Shown here one piece after another: positions 54,443 through 62,716 of a stretch of DNA of 64,000 nucleotides (position 1 is its first letter; each line of letters begins with the position of its first letter). The DNA is from Cyanobacterium aponinum PCC 10605 (GTDB lineage Bacteria > Cyanobacteriota > Cyanobacteriia > Cyanobacteriales > Cyanobacteriaceae). The DNA lies in the NCBI RefSeq assembly GCF_000317675.1, contig NC_019776.1, positions 3,968,001-4,032,000 of the forward strand. The letters run 5' to 3'. The position numbers and the translations under genes are program-made. The notes beneath the pieces were generated by a model. The model searched no databases, was not told the DNA's origin, and was given only the letters and a program-made list of their open reading frames with translations.

Positions 54443-55957
54443 ATGACTCAAAACACGTCAACAAATTCATCTTCTTTAAGCTCATTAATCCCCATTCTTC
54501 TCGGAATTTTTATCGGTGTTTTATTAGGTGGTTTTTTACCTATTTGGGGACAAGAAGTTAAATTTTTAGGAGAATTATTTATTAATGCTTTATTAATGTT
54601 GGTTGTACCTTTAGTTATCACCTCCATGATAGCTAGTATCACTTCTTTAGGCGATATTAGTAAATTAAAAGGTATTGGCTTAAAAACAATTATTTTTTAT
54701 TTTATAACCACTGGAATAGCTGTAATTTTAGGCTTAGTTTTAGTTAATATCACTCAACCCGGAGTTGCTCAAACTGATGCAGAAAGAGTCTTATTAAGAG
54801 GTGGAGAGGTTTTAACTAACGCAGAATATAAAGTTGAAGAAAATGAAGTTTTACTACTAGACACAAATTTAAGAAAATCTTTTGATGATCGTTATTTTGT
54901 TTCTTTAATTGATCAAGATATAAAAGGAAATATTATCGAAAAAGCACCTATTAATAGTCAAAAAATAATTGTCTCTCAGTGGGAAAATAGTCAAGGAGAA
55001 ATTGTATCTCCTTTAAGAAGAGGAAGAGGTATAAACATAGATTTAACTATTGCAAAAAGAATAGAAGGGAAGGAAAAAAGTTCGATCAAAACAACCATTG
55101 AACAAGTAGTCACAGATTTACTTCCCCGTAATTTATTTCAATCAATGGTAGAAAATGACGTTTTACCTTTAATCATTTTTTCCCTCGTTTTTGGTGCGAT
55201 TTTGACTACCTTAGAAGATGGACAAATAGTCATAGATTTTATCTCCGTTTTAAACAAAGCTATCCTCAAAATTGTCGATTTAATTCTTATTTTTGCTCCC
55301 ATTGGTATTGGTGCGTTAATCGCAGGGCGCTTAGGAGATGCAGGAGGATTTGAAGGGTTTGGCAGTGAATTTCTCTCTCTTTGGAAATATTCTAGTACTG
55401 TGATACTAGGTCTAATTTTACATGGATTTTTCATTTTGACCTCTATACTTTACCTTATCACCTCTCGATCGCCCTTTGATTATTTAAGAAAAACGTCTCC
55501 TGCCTTAATTACAGCTTTTTCCACCTCCTCTAGTTCTGCCACAATTCCCGTCACCCTTGAATGTGCCATCAAAAACAATAAAGTCGATAGTAAAATTGCT
55601 GACTTTGTCATACCCCTAGGAGCGACAATTAATATGGATGGTACAGCCCTTTATGAAGCAGTTGCCGCCGTTTTCATTGCCCAAATCTACGGTATAGAAT
55701 TAAGTCTGGGACAATTAATTGTTATTTTCTTGACTGCAACCTTAGCCGCAGTAGGGGCGGCAGGTATTCCCGAAGCAGGACTCGTCACTATGGTCATAGT
55801 ATTAAAAGCAGTTAATATACCAGTAGAAGGTATTTCCCTAATTCTCGTTATCGACTGGTTTTTAGATCGTTGTCGCACTACAATCAATGTCTGGGGAGAT
55901 AGCGTTGGTGCCGCCGTTATTAATCACCTCAATCAAGAGAATGTCAATAGTGAATAG
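54443..55957 (+). CDS. dicarboxylate/amino acid:cation symporter with a large insertion
   Basis: A 504-residue DAACS transporter (GltP/GltT type). Hallmarks: the serine-rich hairpin SSSSATIPVTL, the TM7 motif NMDGTALYEAVAAVF, the second hairpin GIPEAGLVTM, and DRCRTTINVWGDS in TM8. Between about residues 108 and 224 there is a hydrophilic segment far longer than in GltPh, roughly 100 extra residues, placed after VNITQPG, where the family has a short external loop. It probably imports glutamate, aspartate or C4-dicarboxylates with Na+ or H+. Confidence 0.88.
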   Translation: MTQNTSTNSSSLSSLIPILLGIFIGVLLGGFLPIWGQEVKFLGELFINALLMLVVPLVITSMIASITSLGDISKLKGIGLKTIIFYFITTGIAVILGLVLVNITQPGVAQTDAERVLLRGGEVLTNAEYKVEENEVLLLDTNLRKSFDDRYFVSLIDQDIKGNIIEKAPINSQKIIVSQWENSQGEIVSPLRRGRGINIDLTIAKRIEGKEKSSIKTTIEQVVTDLLPRNLFQSMVENDVLPLIIFSLVFGAILTTLEDGQIVIDFISVLNKAILKIVDLILIFAPIGIGALIAGRLGDAGGFEGFGSEFLSLWKYSSTVILGLILHGFFILTSILYLITSRSPFDYLRKTSPALITAFSTSSSSATIPVTLECAIKNNKVDSKIADFVIPLGATINMDGTALYEAVAAVFIAQIYGIELSLGQLIVIFLTATLAAVGAAGIPEAGLVTMVIVLKAVNIPVEGISLILVIDWFLDRCRTTINVWGDSVGAAVINHLNQENVNSE

Positions 55958-55980
55958 TTGACAATTAAGAATTAAGAAAA

Positions 55981-56013
55981 GAGGTGTCAGGTATCAGGTT
56001 GCAGGTATCAGGT
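55981..56013. repeat. short heptamer array
   Basis: GAGGTGTCAGGTATCAGGTT followed by GCAGGTATCAGGTG: four or five units about 30 bases behind the symporter stop. No flanking terminal inverted repeats. Confidence 0.6.
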
Positions 56014-56238
56014 GAATTAAAATTCCTCTCCCCACTCCCCTAATTTTAAAAACTCTCTACTCCTTACTCCTTACTTATTACTTTGTTTCCTCCTTTCGCC
56101 CCTTCCCCTCACCACCTCATCCCCTAATCGCTAATTTAAAACTAAGATAATTAATTCTTCCTATTAATTTATTAAAAGCTATAATAAAGCAAAAATAAAT
56201 TGATTTTTCTGAATCGTTCCTAAAATATTTATTCCTAA

Positions 56239-57609
56239 ATGAACACTACTAATACCCCTATCGATACTATAAACTCTGAAAAAGGATTTGACGACCATAA
56301 CCCTCCCTCACAAAATTTGATTGATCAATGTGTACATTGTGGTTTTTGTTTATCAACTTGTCCCAGTTATAGAGTCATTGGCAAAGAAATGGACTCTCCC
56401 AGAGGAAGAATTTATCTAATGAATGCGATTAATCAGGGAGAAGCAAAATTAGATGAAAGCACAAGTCCTCATTTCGATAGTTGTTTAGGATGTTTAGCTT
56501 GTGTTACTACTTGTCCATCTGGGGTACAATATGATCAGTTAATCGCTTCTGTGCGTCCTCAAGTAGAAAGAAATCAACCCCGCAATTGGTGGGAAAAAAT
56601 CCTTCGCACTCTTATCTTTAATATTTTTCCTTATCCTGCAAGATTAAGTATTTTCTTACCCCTACTGTGGTTTTACCAAATTTCAGGTTTACAGGCTCTA
56701 GTGAGAAAAACGGGCATACTCAAATTTTTTCCTCGTATTGCTTCTATGGAGTCTATCCTTCCATCTATTCAATTAGCTTCTATCAATAAAAAATATCCTT
56801 ATACCATCCCCCCTCAAAAAGAGAAAAAATACCGAGTAGGATTGATTCTAGGCTGTGTACAACGGTTATTTTTTGACCCTGTAAATGAAGCGACTGTAAG
56901 GGTATTAACTGCAAATGGTTGTGAGGTTGTAATTCCTCCATCTCAAGGATGTTGCGGTGCATTACCTGCCCATCAGGGACAAGAAAACCAAGCCCAAACT
57001 CTCGCAAAACAAATGATTGACAGTTTTTTGTCTGCTGAAGTTGATTATATTATTATTAATGCCGCAGGGTGTGGTCATACCCTTAAAGAATATCATCATA
57101 TTTTAAAAGATGATCCCGAAGGGAACTGCTACGCAGCACGCATCTATGAAGAAAAAGCAAAAGAATTTGTCAGCAAAGTCAGAGACATTAACGAATTTTT
57201 AATGGAAACAGGCTTTAATGTTGACTTATCTCCCGTTACCGATGACACTGTCAAAGTTGTTTATCAAGATGCTTGTCACTTGTTACATGGGCAAAAAATT
57301 AGCTTACAACCTCGCCAATTATTGCAAAAAATACCTAACCTAGAATTAAAAGAGCCTGTAGATGCGGCTTTATGTTGCGGTAGTGCGGGAGTATATAATC
57401 TTTTACAACCTGACGTTGCCAACGAATTAGGAGAACAAAAAGTTCAAAATCTTCTTAACACGGGGGCCAGTATAATTGCTTCTCCAAACCCCGGTTGTGC
57501 CTTACAAATCACCAAACATCTCAAATTACAGGGAAAAGAAGTAAAAGTAATGCACCCGATGGAGCTTTTAGATCATAGCATTAGGGGGGAGTTAATCAAA
57601 AGTACCTAA
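56239..57609 (+). CDS. glcF: glycolate oxidase iron-sulfur subunit GlcF
   Basis: A 456-residue protein with two [4Fe-4S] motifs, CVHCGFCLSTCPS and CLGCLACVTTCPS, then two CCG domains (GCCGALPAH; CCGSAGVYN) that bind further cofactors. It is the membrane-associated iron-sulfur component of glycolate dehydrogenase, oxidising photorespiratory glycolate to glyoxylate. GlcD and GlcE are not adjacent. Some related proteins are lactate oxidases; the length and order favour GlcF. Confidence 0.88.
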   Translation: MNTTNTPIDTINSEKGFDDHNPPSQNLIDQCVHCGFCLSTCPSYRVIGKEMDSPRGRIYLMNAINQGEAKLDESTSPHFDSCLGCLACVTTCPSGVQYDQLIASVRPQVERNQPRNWWEKILRTLIFNIFPYPARLSIFLPLLWFYQISGLQALVRKTGILKFFPRIASMESILPSIQLASINKKYPYTIPPQKEKKYRVGLILGCVQRLFFDPVNEATVRVLTANGCEVVIPPSQGCCGALPAHQGQENQAQTLAKQMIDSFLSAEVDYIIINAAGCGHTLKEYHHILKDDPEGNCYAARIYEEKAKEFVSKVRDINEFLMETGFNVDLSPVTDDTVKVVYQDACHLLHGQKISLQPRQLLQKIPNLELKEPVDAALCCGSAGVYNLLQPDVANELGEQKVQNLLNTGASIIASPNPGCALQITKHLKLQGKEVKVMHPMELLDHSIRGELIKST

Positions 57610-57842
57610 CTAACCCCAGTTCAGTTTAAGAATATCGGATAAGATTAGGTTTCAGGTTTCAGGTTTCAGGTTGCAGGTGTTAGGGAGAAATGAGTTAGGA
57701 GTTAGGAGTTAGGAGTTCAGAGTTTTTAATCTTTAATTCTTAATTCTTAATTATCAACTATTTACCTTTGCCCATTGCCTATTGCCCCTTGCCCTTTTCC
57801 CCATCACTCATAGATGAAAATTTATCCCCAACTCAGGTTAAT
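57610..57842. repeat. MITE-like repeat element, copy 7
   Basis: Ends TAACCCCAGTTCAGTTTAAG (from 57611) and ATCCCCAACTCAGGTTAATT (to 57842). Interior: CAGGTTTCAGGTTTCAGGTT heptamers, AGTTAGGAGTTAGGAG tracts and CCCATTGCCTATTGCCCC. It separates convergent glcF and gatC and may carry both transcription ends. Confidence 0.85.
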
Positions 57843-57854
57843 TAATGTAAGATA

Positions 57855-58142
57855 CTAAGCAAGAATTTTTGGGACTTGGAAGAAATCATCATCTCTTTCC
57901 GGGGCGACATTAAGTAAACTTTCCCGATCTTCATAAGTCGATTGTACATCTTCACGGGTAATATTATTAACATCGATCGCTCTTGTGGTAGGTTCTACAT
58001 TTTCCGTATCTAATTCTTTTAGCTGTTCAAAATAATCTAAAATCGCACTTAATTGGGGTGCAAATGCTTCTTCCTCCGCTTCTGTTAAATGTAAACGGGC
58101 TAAATTAGCAACTTTTTTAACTTCTGCTTGACTTAAACTCAT
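57855..58142 (-). CDS. gatC: aspartyl/glutamyl-tRNA amidotransferase subunit C
   Basis: A 95-residue GatC. Landmarks: [42 protein letters not shown] and the C-terminal [17 protein letters not shown]. It is the small stabilising subunit of GatCAB, which forms Gln-tRNA(Gln), and Asn-tRNA in some organisms, from misacylated Glu- or Asp-tRNA. Normal length. Confidence 0.93.
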   Translation of the reverse strand: MSLSQAEVKKVANLARLHLTEAEEEAFAPQLSAILDYFEQLKELDTENVEPTTRAIDVNNITREDVQSTYEDRESLLNVAPERDDDFFQVPKILA

Positions 58143-58363
58143 AACTAATTTCTAAACAATGATGATTAATAATAAAAAGCTAATTACTGAAGGCTGAATC
58201 ATTAATAAGCTAAGACGCATTTAACTTGCATTTTTCCTTAGTTTTTGAAAATAACTCAAACCCTTATCTTTTCCCCTCCCCCCTTGAGAGGGGGGAGAAA
58301 GGGGAGTTTCTCTCTTCCCTGTCTTAACCAGACAACTTAAATGCACTCCTAGCTTAGAGAATA
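58143..58363. other. intergenic region with palindromic repeat
   Basis: The region between gatC and ycf3 holds CCCCCCTTGAGAGGGGGGAG at about 58278-58297, a hairpin of a type widely dispersed in cyanobacterial genomes and also present inside the element at about 33889. It may terminate ycf3 transcription. Confidence 0.55.
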
Positions 58364-58885
58364 CTAGAAAAAGACATCAATTTCTGAACGCCCAGTGGTT
58401 TTCAACCAGTTTTGAGCCTCTAAATAACTATTGGGAGATAAACGGATAGCCTGTTTCCAATATTCTGCGGCTTTATCAAATAAACTTTCTGCCTCGTTTT
58501 CATTTCCCGCTTGTTTTGATTTTTCGCCTAAATGATGATAAATCACGGCAATATTATTCAAAGCCGAGGGTTTGCGGGGATTTAAGTCTAAAGACTGGTG
58601 ATAGTACCCCAATGCTTCTTCTAGTTTTCCATTACTGGCATGGATTAAACCCATATTATATAGTATCTCACTGCGATCGTTGGGATCTTCTTCTAGTTTT
58701 AAGGCTTCTTCATAATTTTCTAAAGCCTCCGCATACTCCCCTTCTGCTTGGGCTGACATACCATCACGATAATAAACAAAGGCTTCTTTAGCTTTTGAGT
58801 CAATGGGGAGGACTTTGAGAATTATATCCGCCATGACGGTAAAAGTTTTATCGATAAAGTTATCGTTTCTCTGAGATCTAGGCAT
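58364..58885 (-). CDS. ycf3: photosystem I assembly protein Ycf3
   Basis: A 173-residue TPR protein with [20 protein letters not shown] at the start, then three tetratricopeptide repeats, [39 protein letters not shown] and [17 protein letters not shown]. It chaperones assembly of photosystem I subunits in the thylakoid. The start is immediately after a 16-base tandem duplication (58891-58922). Confidence 0.95.
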   Translation of the reverse strand: MPRSQRNDNFIDKTFTVMADIILKVLPIDSKAKEAFVYYRDGMSAQAEGEYAEALENYEEALKLEEDPNDRSEILYNMGLIHASNGKLEEALGYYHQSLDLNPRKPSALNNIAVIYHHLGEKSKQAGNENEAESLFDKAAEYWKQAIRLSPNSYLEAQNWLKTTGRSEIDVFF

Positions 58886-58890
58886 ACTAT

Positions 58891-58922
58891 GTTATTTATA
58901 CTAAGAGTTATTTATACTAAGA
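58891..58922 (-). promoter_or_regulatory. 16-bp perfect tandem repeat in ycf3 leader
   Basis: GTTATTTATACTAAGA is present twice in a row, 58891-58906 and 58907-58922, ending five bases before the ycf3 ATG. Each unit contains a -10-like TATAAAT in the gene's direction. It may be two overlapping promoter copies, or an expansion by slippage. The effect on expression is unknown. Confidence 0.5.
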
Positions 58923-58966
58923 AAAATTTAAAATCGGTATTTATACATTAAACCTTTTCTTGTCCA

Positions 58967-60082
58967 TTATGCCATTGTTGAAACCATTGCACTGAGTAAA
59001 ATATCAGGAGTCACATTAAAAGGTAAACGGTGAATGTCTGATTCTGGTTTACAAGTAATTTCAGCACATTGACGCAGTTGATTTAAGGTAATATTTGTTA
59101 AGCCTAAATCTTCTAAGGTAATAGGTAAACCGATAGACTGATAAAACTTGATTAATTGTTGTCTGGCAGTTTTGGCAAGTTGATTATTAGCGATGGTTTC
59201 TTCTAATCTCAATTGCACCAGAATACCATAAGCCACTTTTGCACCGTGTAATTTGCCGTGAGTTGCTTCTAAGTGGGTTAAACCATTATGCACGGCATGG
59301 GCGGCAACGGTTCGACAATTTGCACCTCCCAAACCTCCGCTTACTCCTGCAAGTAATACTGTTGCGTCAACTACTTCTTTCCAAGTTTCACTGAGGGGAT
59401 TTTGTAAAGCAGTTTCGGCTTTCTGGAGTAAAATATCTCTCAATACTCTTGCTTGTTGTACAGCGGCAATGGTTAAGGTTGCGGTAGAGTTACCGCTACT
59501 GACGGAGGCTTCATACCATTTTGCGATCGCATCTCCGATTCCTGCTATCAGGGTATATTTAGGAGCAGAAGCAATAATATTGTAATCGAGAATAAGTAAA
59601 TTAGGACAATGACGTAAACTTACATCATATTGAAAAGCTCCCGATTCTGAATAAATATTACTTAAAGCAGTCCAAGCGGCACAAGTAGCCCCAGAGGTAG
59701 GAATGGTAATTACTGGTAAATGGCAATTATGAGCTAATAATTTTGCACTATCAAGGGATTTTCCTCCCCCCACACCGATGATAAAATCGGCTTCATGGGT
59801 TTTGACTGCCTTTTCGAGACGTTTTAAAGATGTTTCACTACAATCGGGAAGATAACTAGCGTAACGAGGTTTTAAATTAAATTTCTTACAAATAGGTTCA
59901 AGATAAGTTTCAATTAATTTTATAGTTTTCTCTCCTCCCACCACTAAGGGCATTTGACCAAAAGATGCGATCGCATCCCCACTATTACTGAGACTGTTTT
60001 CTCCTTTAATAATATTCCCCGGTGCAACCTGTAAGCTAAAAATTTGACCAACTTCAATGCTAATTGATTTTGATTTCGACAT
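58967..60082 (-). CDS. iron-containing alcohol dehydrogenase, glycerol-dehydrogenase-like
   Basis: A 371-residue metal-dependent dehydrogenase of the GldA/Fe-ADH superfamily. The NAD loop is GVGGGKSLDSAK, the metal site is D in GIGDAIAKWYEA and histidines in HAVHNGLTHLEATHGKLHGAKVAYG. TIPTSGATCAAWTALS is typical of the group with glycerol, 1-phosphate or unknown polyol substrates. The physiological substrate is unclear. It is a single gene. Confidence 0.85.
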   Translation of the reverse strand: MSKSKSISIEVGQIFSLQVAPGNIIKGENSLSNSGDAIASFGQMPLVVGGEKTIKLIETYLEPICKKFNLKPRYASYLPDCSETSLKRLEKAVKTHEADFIIGVGGGKSLDSAKLLAHNCHLPVITIPTSGATCAAWTALSNIYSESGAFQYDVSLRHCPNLLILDYNIIASAPKYTLIAGIGDAIAKWYEASVSSGNSTATLTIAAVQQARVLRDILLQKAETALQNPLSETWKEVVDATVLLAGVSGGLGGANCRTVAAHAVHNGLTHLEATHGKLHGAKVAYGILVQLRLEETIANNQLAKTARQQLIKFYQSIGLPITLEDLGLTNITLNQLRQCAEITCKPESDIHRLPFNVTPDILLSAMVSTMA

Positions 60083-60239
60083 TCTTCAACCGTTACTGCT
60101 TGATTAATAGACTATTTTATATAGTAGCAATTAAAAAAAACCTAGTACTATCTGAAAGAGAATTACCACCAGTTTTAGTGATTATTTACAAACTTATAAA
60201 CAATGTAAACAAAATGTTTCTTGTGTCAACCACAAAATA

Positions 60240-60629
60240 CTACAGAGTTTCATTATCGTTGCCCAACTTATAAGAAAGAGGCTCACAAAATTGCTCAATT
60301 CCGTTTTTAACAACATAAATTAGTAAAGGAGTTATTAATAAAGGGGGACAAATTTTTTTTTCCAACAAATACTTAACCGCATTTTCAATGTAATTATCTT
60401 CTAAATCAGAGCGGAAACTAACTTCACAAATAGCAACTCGACAACGCTTTGCCCAACCATCCAACCAATCAACCCTATCAGGAGTTTGCCCAATAGCTAA
60501 AGCAATGGAAGTAGCCGCATCCTCTAAATCTCCTTCCGCATCCTCTATCATATCGAGGGATTTCATCGCCGGCTCACAGTCAGATAATTGATCTCGATAA
60601 TAACTAATTTCTTGACTTGTTAGTTGCAT
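60240..60629 (-). CDS. conserved hypothetical protein
   Basis: A 129-residue cytosolic protein starting MQLTSQEISYYRDQLSDCEP, with no signal peptide. It contains AEGDLEDAATSIALAIGQTPD and WAKRCRVAICEVSFR followed by a hydrophobic segment LLITPLLIYVV. I do not recognise the family. It looks like a real gene from its position and codon use. Confidence 0.7.
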   Translation of the reverse strand: MQLTSQEISYYRDQLSDCEPAMKSLDMIEDAEGDLEDAATSIALAIGQTPDRVDWLDGWAKRCRVAICEVSFRSDLEDNYIENAVKYLLEKKICPPLLITPLLIYVVKNGIEQFCEPLSYKLGNDNETL

Positions 60630-60773
60630 AAATTGTTCTATTCTTCAAAATTATAAATATGAGCAGAAAATTTTTATTTTAATCTTAAAATAAGCGATGT
60701 GTCAGTTATTTTTCGCTAACATTGACAATACTGGTTATATTTAAACTTTAATTATTATTTATTTGGTTATTAC

Positions 60774-61883
60774 ATGAATTGGTGGCGCCGATTAAGAAAA
60801 AATCCCCTTGCTAAATTGGGGGCGGTTACTCTCCTATTGTTTTATTTTATGGTAATTGGAGCAGACTTTATTGCTCCGTATAATCCCTATTCAGTTCAGG
60901 AAAACGGCTCATTATTACCACCAACTACTATTTATTGGCGTAATTCACAAAGACAATTTATCGGGCCTCATGTTTATCCTACTATCCAAGGTGCAACAGA
61001 TTTACAAACGGGCGATCGCATCTTAGAAATAGATTATAGCAAACCCTCTCCCCTGCGGTTATTCCCAAAAACTGAACCCTATCAACTTTTTGCCCTTAAA
61101 TTACCATTGCCCCCTAAATTTGAAGAAAGAGAAATTTTTTCAGGATTTACCATCAACCGTAAATTGTTTGGCACAACAGGAGAAGGAAAAATAAATTTAT
61201 TAGGCACAGATGAACAAGGTAGAGATCAATTTAGTCGTATTTTATATGGGGGAAGAATTAGTTTATTTATTGGTATTATAGGTATCCTTATTTCATTTCC
61301 TTTAGGGATGTTTATCGGCGGAATAGCAGGTTATTTTGGCGGAATAATTGACAGTATTTTAATGCGTTTAGTCGAAGTTTTAATGACTATCCCGGGTATT
61401 TATTTATTAGTAGCTTTAGCCGCAATTTTACCCCCCAGTTTAAGCAGTGCTCAAAGATTTTTATTAATAGTTATGATTACTTCTTTTATTGGTTGGTCTG
61501 GATTAGCTAGAGTCATTAGAGGACAAGTTTTAGCCATTAAAGAACAAGAATTTGTACAATCAGCAAGAGCGATCGGGGCTAATTCATTTTATATAATTGT
61601 AAAACATATACTGCCCCAAACAGCCACTTATATAATCATTTCCGCAACCCTTTCCATACCTAGTTTTATCGTTGCTGAATCAGTATTAAGTTTAATTGGT
61701 TTAGGTATTCAGCAACCAGATCCCAGTTGGGGTAATTTATTATCTTTAGCGACAAATGCTTCTGTTTTAGTTTTACAACCTTGGTTAATTTTTCCCCCTG
61801 CTTTACTAATTATTTTAACTGTCTTATCTTTCAATTTATTAGGGGACGGTTTAAGAGATAGTTTAGATCCAAAAAGTAGATAA
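60774..61883 (+). CDS. ABC transporter permease, oligopeptide (OppC/DppC) family
   Basis: A 369-residue membrane protein. It has the N-terminal OppC-type segment (WWRRLRKNPLAKLGAV), a long periplasmic loop with GTDEQGRDQFSRILYGGRIS, and the cytoplasmic EAA loop EFVQSARAIGANSFYIIVKHILP with six or so transmembrane helices. It forms the channel of a dipeptide, oligopeptide or nickel importer with a partner permease. The partner permease, ATPases and binding protein are not next to it, so this gene stands apart. Confidence 0.9.
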   Translation: MNWWRRLRKNPLAKLGAVTLLLFYFMVIGADFIAPYNPYSVQENGSLLPPTTIYWRNSQRQFIGPHVYPTIQGATDLQTGDRILEIDYSKPSPLRLFPKTEPYQLFALKLPLPPKFEEREIFSGFTINRKLFGTTGEGKINLLGTDEQGRDQFSRILYGGRISLFIGIIGILISFPLGMFIGGIAGYFGGIIDSILMRLVEVLMTIPGIYLLVALAAILPPSLSSAQRFLLIVMITSFIGWSGLARVIRGQVLAIKEQEFVQSARAIGANSFYIIVKHILPQTATYIIISATLSIPSFIVAESVLSLIGLGIQQPDPSWGNLLSLATNASVLVLQPWLIFPPALLIILTVLSFNLLGDGLRDSLDPKSR

Positions 61884-62062
61884 TTATTATGTTTTTAAAT
61901 AGATGTTAATTATAAAATAGTGGGTTCTTCTACAGTGGTTATGGTAAATTAAGAGAAACAGGAATTCTATAATCTTTATTAAATAGTATTTATAGTAAGA
62001 GAAAAACTAAAAGTTTATAAATTATTATTTAATAGTCGCCTATTGCCTATTGGCACATAGAA

Positions 62063-62316
62063 TAACCTCAGTTCGGTTTAAGAATATCGGATAAGGGTAG
62101 GTGTCAGGTTTCAGGTTGCAGGTTGCAGGTTTAGGGGAGTAGTGAGTAATTATCAACTATCAACTATTCACCCCAACACCCCAACACCCCAACACTATTT
62201 ACCTTTGCCCTTTGCCCCTTGCCCCTTGCCCTTTTATTGCCTTTTGCCCTTTTATTGCCTTTTGCCTTTTTTTCTCCATCATTCATAGATGAAAATTTAT
62301 CCCGAACTCAGGTTAA
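62063..62316. repeat. MITE-like repeat element, copy 8, inside pseudogene
   Basis: Ends AACCTCAGTTCGGTTTAAG (from 62064) and TATCCCGAACTCAGGTTAA (to 62316). Interior: CAGGTTTCAGGTTGCAGGTT heptamers, ACCCCAACACCCCAACACCCC, and repeats of TTGCCCCTTGCCC. It abuts the IVP pseudogene at CTATCTTAA, replacing its 3' third. The inner end encodes NLSSG and a stop in the pseudogene frame. Confidence 0.85.
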
Positions 62317-62590
62317 GATAGCCTAATCGTCCTACAATCATCAAATGAGTTTCTAATTCTTTGAGTGAGCCATTTGCCATAGAAAGATGACGAATATAAT
62401 CACCCAAATGATTTCTCCCTTTTCCTTCTGCGATGTTGGCAGGAATTGAAACTGCGGCTCTTTGTATTTGACTACTTAAACCATAAATTTCTGTTTTGGG
62501 AAATTGAGAAGTTAATTGATAACATATTAATACCAAATCCATTGATTTTTGTCAAACCGTTAAATCTCGATAACTTTTTAGTTCAATCAT
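62314..62590 (-). pseudogene. broken second copy of the IVP/S23 four-helix bundle gene
   Basis: Read from 62590 this is nearly identical to the gene at 9843, from MIELKSYRDLTV to GYL. Codon 13, TGG (Trp) in the first copy, is TGA (stop) here, and the final third is missing because a MITE-like element (62063-62316) joins after CTATCTTA. The only open part left runs from the internal ATG at 62542 and ends in the element's NLSSG. It is therefore a doubly disrupted pseudogene. Confidence 0.9.
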
Positions 62591-62671
62591 TTTTATTATT
62601 TCCTGAAACCTGAAACCTGAAACCTCCCTTAACTTAACACATCAATAAGTGCGTAACGTCAGTTAATAATT
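62591..62671. repeat. IVP-unit left end and heptamers, second copy
   Basis: CCTGAAACCTGAAACCTGAA at about 62602 and AACTTAACACATCAATAAG followed by TGCGTAACGTCAGTTAATAA (62651-62670) match the inverted upstream region of the gene at 9757-9842 almost base for base. The shared sequence stops just past this end, in TTTACACGACG, which marks the unit boundary. Confidence 0.8.
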
Positions 62672-62716
62672 TACACGACGAGAAGTGATAGAGCCAAATA
62701 GTGTCACCAATTATGT

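Noticed and set aside
62297-62542. 81-residue ORF on the minus strand as an intact gene
   Set aside because: It is the remaining open part of the disrupted IVP copy; true start is at 62590 with a stop at codon 13, and the end comes from the inserted element.
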